Part shown: positions 13,896 to 14,345 of the stretch, in pieces
Layout: the number at the start of each line of letters is the position of its first letter
Position numbering within the stretch: position 1 is the stretch's first letter
Assembly (NCBI GenBank): GCA_938004815.1
Contig: CALKVR010000651.1
Coordinates: forward strand, 1-14,345
Origin: an uncultured Polyangiaceae bacterium
Lineage (GTDB): Bacteria > Myxococcota_A > Polyangia > Polyangiales > Polyangiaceae
Direction of reading: 5' to 3'
Length of the DNA stretch: 14,345 nucleotides
Program-made: the position numbers and the translations under genes
The notes under the pieces: generated by a model
Database searches by the model: none
What the model was told of the DNA's origin: nothing
The model's input: only the letters and a program-made list of their open reading frames with translations

Positions 13896-13925
13896 TATCA
13901 TCGCCGTCGGCACGACGGCGATGAT
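13896..13925 (+). promoter_or_regulatory. Perfect 12-bp inverted repeat over the start of the RibD-like gene, with an overlapping TATCAT -10 candidate
   Basis: ATCATCGCCGTC (13897-13908) is the exact reverse complement of GACGGCGATGAT (13914-13925), with a 5-base loop. The right arm includes the ATG at 13921-13923. TATCAT at 13896-13901 matches five of six bases of a -10 box, but no good -35 box is seen. It could be an operator across the start site or an RNA hairpin that hides the start codon. No Shine-Dalgarno sequence precedes the ATG. Confidence 0.6.
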
Positions 13926-14345
13926 CGAACGGCACGAGCGGTGGATGCGCATGGCGATCGAGGTCGCGGCTCTCGCGCGCGGCACCACCGGCGACAACCC
14001 GTGGGTCGGCTGCACCATCGTCAGCGCGAGCGGCGCGCTCCTCGGACGGGGGCATACCCAGGGGCCCGGAGAAGATCACGCCGAGATCGCGGCCGCGCGC
14101 CACGCGCAGGCCGCCGGGCACTCGGTGGTGGGCGCGACGCTCTACTCCACCCTCGAGCCGTGCTCGTTCCATGGCCGCACGCCGGCATGCTCCAGATCGA
14201 TCGCAGAGCGCGGGGTCTCGCGGGTGGTGATCGGGATGCGCGACCCCCATCCGCGCGTCGATGGCGAGGGCATCCGGATCTTGCGCGACGCGGGGGTCGA
14301 GGTCATCGAGGGTGTCCTCGAGGTCGAGGTCAGGCGGCAGCTCGG
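13921..14345 (+). CDS. ribD: RibD-type zinc-dependent deaminase (partial, runs past right edge)
   Basis: RibD's N-terminal half deaminates a pyrimidine intermediate of riboflavin synthesis in the cytoplasm. I read 141 codons from ATG 13921 to the edge without a stop. The cytidine/deoxycytidylate deaminase fold is clear: NPWVGCTIV (26-34), zinc ligand and proton shuttle HAE (53-55), and the second zinc motif TLEPCSFHGRTPAC (77-90; Cys 81 and Cys 90), followed by VVIGMRDPHPRVDGEGIRIL (102-121). PCSxHGRTPxC and DPxPxVxGxGI are characteristic of RibD and less like tRNA or cytosine deaminases. Whether the C-terminal reductase domain follows cannot be seen; if it does not, this is a stand-alone deaminase. 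The start codon is inside a perfect inverted repeat (13897-13925). ATGs at 13945 and 13951 are possible but would shorten the usual N-terminal helix. Confidence 0.9.
   Translation, partial: MIERHERWMRMAIEVAALARGTTGDNPWVGCTIVSASGALLGRGHTQGPGEDHAEIAAARHAQAAGHSVVGATLYSTLEPCSFHGRTPACSRSIAERGVSRVVIGMRDPHPRVDGEGIRILRDAGVEVIEGVLEVEVRRQL

Overview
The window is strongly GC-rich, with third-position G/C in nearly every codon. It is dense with genes: no gap between genes exceeds about 155 bases. Ser/Thr kinases, several lipoproteins and multidomain fusions suggest a Gram-negative bacterium of myxobacterial type (Myxococcota). That placement is inferred from gene style only. There are no rRNA or tRNA genes, insertion sequences or CRISPR arrays. 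The first gene (left edge) and last gene (right edge) are cut by the window.

Left block, minus strand, about 3738 to 1: four tightly coupled genes with overlapping stops and starts. In transcription order they are a beta-lysine N-acetyltransferase-like GNAT (AblB type), a fused substrate-binding/permease protein of the polar amino acid ABC family, its ATPase, and a zinc hydrolase of the acetylpolyamine amidohydrolase/histone deacetylase family. Together they suggest uptake of an amino compound plus its acetylation and deacetylation.

Centre, plus strand, 3893 to 6993: a divergently transcribed pair forming a glycine betaine/choline/carnitine-type (OpuC/ProU) importer. The ATPase is fused behind a SAM-dependent methyltransferase domain, and the permease is fused in front of its own substrate-binding domain. 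N-acetyl-beta-lysine and glycine betaine are both compatible solutes, so the whole 1-6993 region reads as an osmolyte locus organised around a 154-bp divergent control region (3739-3892) that carries repeated operator-like motifs and a probable leaderless promoter. A membrane-bound Ser/Thr protein kinase follows at 7079-8893.

Right block: a small secreted protein of unknown function and a histidine phosphatase resembling the eukaryotic TULA type, both on the minus strand. Diverging from the phosphatase are two consecutive predicted lipoproteins. The first has the residue pattern of an atypical kinase fold (FAM20C/PI-kinase-like). The second carries a lipin/LNS2-type HAD phosphatase domain. 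A TerC-family membrane protein follows, then the start of a RibD-type zinc deaminase whose start codon lies inside a perfect 12-bp inverted repeat. The phosphatase, kinase-like and HAD proteins side by side are the least conventional part of the window.
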